Source: Oscillospiraceae bacterium
Lineage (GTDB): Bacteria; Bacillota; Clostridia; Oscillospirales; Ruminococcaceae
NCBI GenBank assembly: GCA_015066115.1
Contig: SVOZ01000001.1
Location: forward strand, 236,812 to 300,811
DNA length: 64,000 bases
Reading direction: 5' to 3'
The notes beneath the pieces were generated by a model. It saw nothing but the letters and a program-made list of their open reading frames with translations, was not told the DNA's origin and did no database searches. The translations under genes and the position numbers were made by a program. Shown piece after piece: positions 62,805-64,000 of this stretch (positions are counted from its first letter, which is position 1; every line of letters begins with the position of its first letter).

Positions 62805-64000
62805 TTATGCATCAATTGTTGAAATCGTAAGTGTTGTTTCCTCAAGAACATCTAAAAGAACGCGAACAGTGTCAAGAGCAGTAAAGATGGTTACATTATT
62901 ATCTGTTGCATAACGGCGAATGGTCTGGCCATCGCTCTCCTGTCCCGTTGCGCCAACATCTCTTGTGTTGATAACATAGGCAATATGTCCTTGACGAAGT
63001 GATTCTATAATTTCTTCGCTTCCCTCGCTGATTTTTCCGCGTACATGGGTGCGAATTCCGTTTTGTTTAAGGAATTTTGCAGTTCCGCTTGTTGCCTCAA
63101 TATTAAATCCAAGATTATAAAATCTACGGATAAGAGGAAGCGCCTCTTCCTTGTCCTTATCGGCAATCGTTGCAAAAACAGTTCCATAATTCTGCAGGTG
63201 CATTCCCGATGCCTGAAGCGCTTTATAAAGCGCACGGTTAAGCTTATCGTCGTAGCCGATTGCTTCACCGGTAGACTTCATTTCCGGTGAAAGATAAGCA
63301 TCAAGGCCGCGAATTTTATTAAATGAGAATACAGGGACCTTTACATACCAGCGATTTTTTTCATTGGGATAAATATCAAATATTCCCTGCTCTTTAAGGC
63401 TTTTTCCTAAAATAACCTCGGTTGCAATATCGGCAAGGCTGTAACCCGTTGCTTTAGAAAGGAACGGAACAGTTCTTGAAGAGCGAGGGTTTACCTCAAT
63501 TATGAAAACATTTTCGTTTTCATCAACGATAAACTGAATATTGTAAAGACCAACAATTCCAATTCCAAGGCCAAGCTTCTTTGCATACTGCAAAATCGTG
63601 CCCTTGACTTTGTCAGAAATGCTGAATGAAGGATAAACGCTTATAGAGTCACCGCTGTGAACACCTGTTCTCTCAACAAGCTCCATAATTCCGGGTACAA
63701 AAACGTCTCTACCGTCACAAATAGCGTCAACCTCAACCTCTTTACCTTGAATATACTTATCAACAAGAACAGGCTTGTCCTCATCAATTTCAACGGCGCT
63801 CTTTAGATACTGACGAAGCTGGGTTTCATTTGCAACAATCTGCATGGCTCTGCCGCCAAGAACAAAGCTTGGGCGAACTAAAACAGGATAGCCGATTTCT
63901 GCGGCTGCTTTAATTCCGTCCTCAATTTTAGTAACCGCCTTGCCCTTAGGCTGAGGAATATTAAGAGAATTGAGAACCTTTTCAAAGCTGTCGCGGTTCT
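62805..64000 (-). CDS. carB: carbamoyl-phosphate synthase large subunit (partial)
   Basis: The 3' part of carB is present; the gene continues beyond the right edge of the window. It shows the second ATP-grasp half (PVLVRPSFVLGGRAMQIV, VEVDAICDG, IEVNPRSSRTVPFLSKATG) and the C-terminal MGS-like allosteric domain (ATSGTAKFLKQNGI). A Met at 63845 is internal and not the start. It lies upstream of pyrK in the pyrimidine cluster. The operon promoter and any PyrR site are outside the window. Confidence 0.96.
   Translation of the reverse strand, partial: NRDSFEKVLNSLNIPQPKGKAVTKIEDGIKAAAEIGYPVLVRPSFVLGGRAMQIVANETQLRQYLKSAVEIDEDKPVLVDKYIQGKEVEVDAICDGRDVFVPGIMELVERTGVHSGDSISVYPSFSISDKVKGTILQYAKKLGLGIGIVGLYNIQFIVDENENVFIIEVNPRSSRTVPFLSKATGYSLADIATEVILGKSLKEQGIFDIYPNEKNRWYVKVPVFSFNKIRGLDAYLSPEMKSTGEAIGYDDKLNRALYKALQASGMHLQNYGTVFATIADKDKEEALPLIRRFYNLGFNIEATSGTAKFLKQNGIRTHVRGKISEGSEEIIESLRQGHIAYVINTRDVGATGQESDGQTIRRYATDNNVTIFTALDTVRVLLDVLEETTLTISTIDA

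Noticed and set aside
63845..63845. Start codon of a 346-residue gene at the right end
   Set aside because: The frame is open beyond this Met and encodes conserved CarB sequence, so the Met is internal to a gene cut by the window.

Overview
The window looks like a piece of a low-GC, Gram-positive, spore-forming Clostridia chromosome, probably Oscillospirales/Ruminococcaceae-like. The taxonomic guess is an inference from gene content: YqfC, YqfD and YlbJ sporulation proteins, a CD1247-type protein next to efp, Mini-RNase III, MutS2, and a stand-alone AICAR transformylase with a PurO-type IMP cyclohydrolase. Nearly all genes lie on the minus strand. The exceptions are ylbJ, a tRNA-Gln, a cold-shock gene and the murE-femX-alr group.

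Bases 110-5056 are an integrated filamentous phage (inovirus) of about 4.94 kb with no integrase gene. On the minus strand it carries an OB-like candidate ssDNA-binding protein, two tandem 56-residue coat-like proteins followed by a hairpin terminator, a secreted and membrane-anchored pIII-like protein, five small membrane proteins (three of them very short and coupled by ATGA overlaps), a Zot/pI assembly ATPase, a hairpin-rich intergenic region with a strong promoter, and Rep. The attachment repeat lies inside rep. Joining the two prophage ends at the repeat makes one open frame of 395 codons from the 317-codon piece at the left end and the 3' piece at the right end. Integration therefore splits rep and also separates the virion operon from its promoter; excision would restore both. 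This is the most striking feature of the window.

Bases 5.1-15.5 kb hold galT, a CD1247-like zinc-ribbon protein, efp, an M24 peptidase, an endonuclease IV-like protein, a YqeG phosphatase, rpsU, leuS, rsfS, yqeK, nadD, yhbY and rdgB. Bases 15.5-33 kb hold ftsY, smc, a radical SAM gene, rnc, plsX, trmFO, topA, dprA, a SpoU methyltransferase, rplT, rpmI and infC (with its own promoter, a probable L20 leader and an apparent ATA start), mutS2, recO and a small yqzL. Bases 33-40.4 kb hold era, ybeY, phoH, yqfD and yqfC, the divergent ylbJ, tRNA-Gln(CUG), mrnC and obgE. Next come a cold-shock gene with a long structured leader and a cell-wall group (murE, femX, alr).

Bases 44.7-57.15 kb form a purine operon, purE-purF-purM-purN-purO-AICAR transformylase-purD-purL-fhs, behind a consensus promoter and a ZTP (pfl) riboswitch. 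Having fhs as the last gene fits, because ZTP signals a shortage of 10-formyl-tetrahydrofolate. The PurF homologue lacks the N-terminal catalytic cysteine. Bases 57.17-64 kb are a pyrimidine cluster, carB (cut by the window edge)-pyrK-pyrD-pyrF-pyrE-pyrB, with guaB 1 base behind pyrB. PyrB ends in a short zinc-binding tail that has the exact cysteine spacing of the PyrI regulatory subunit.
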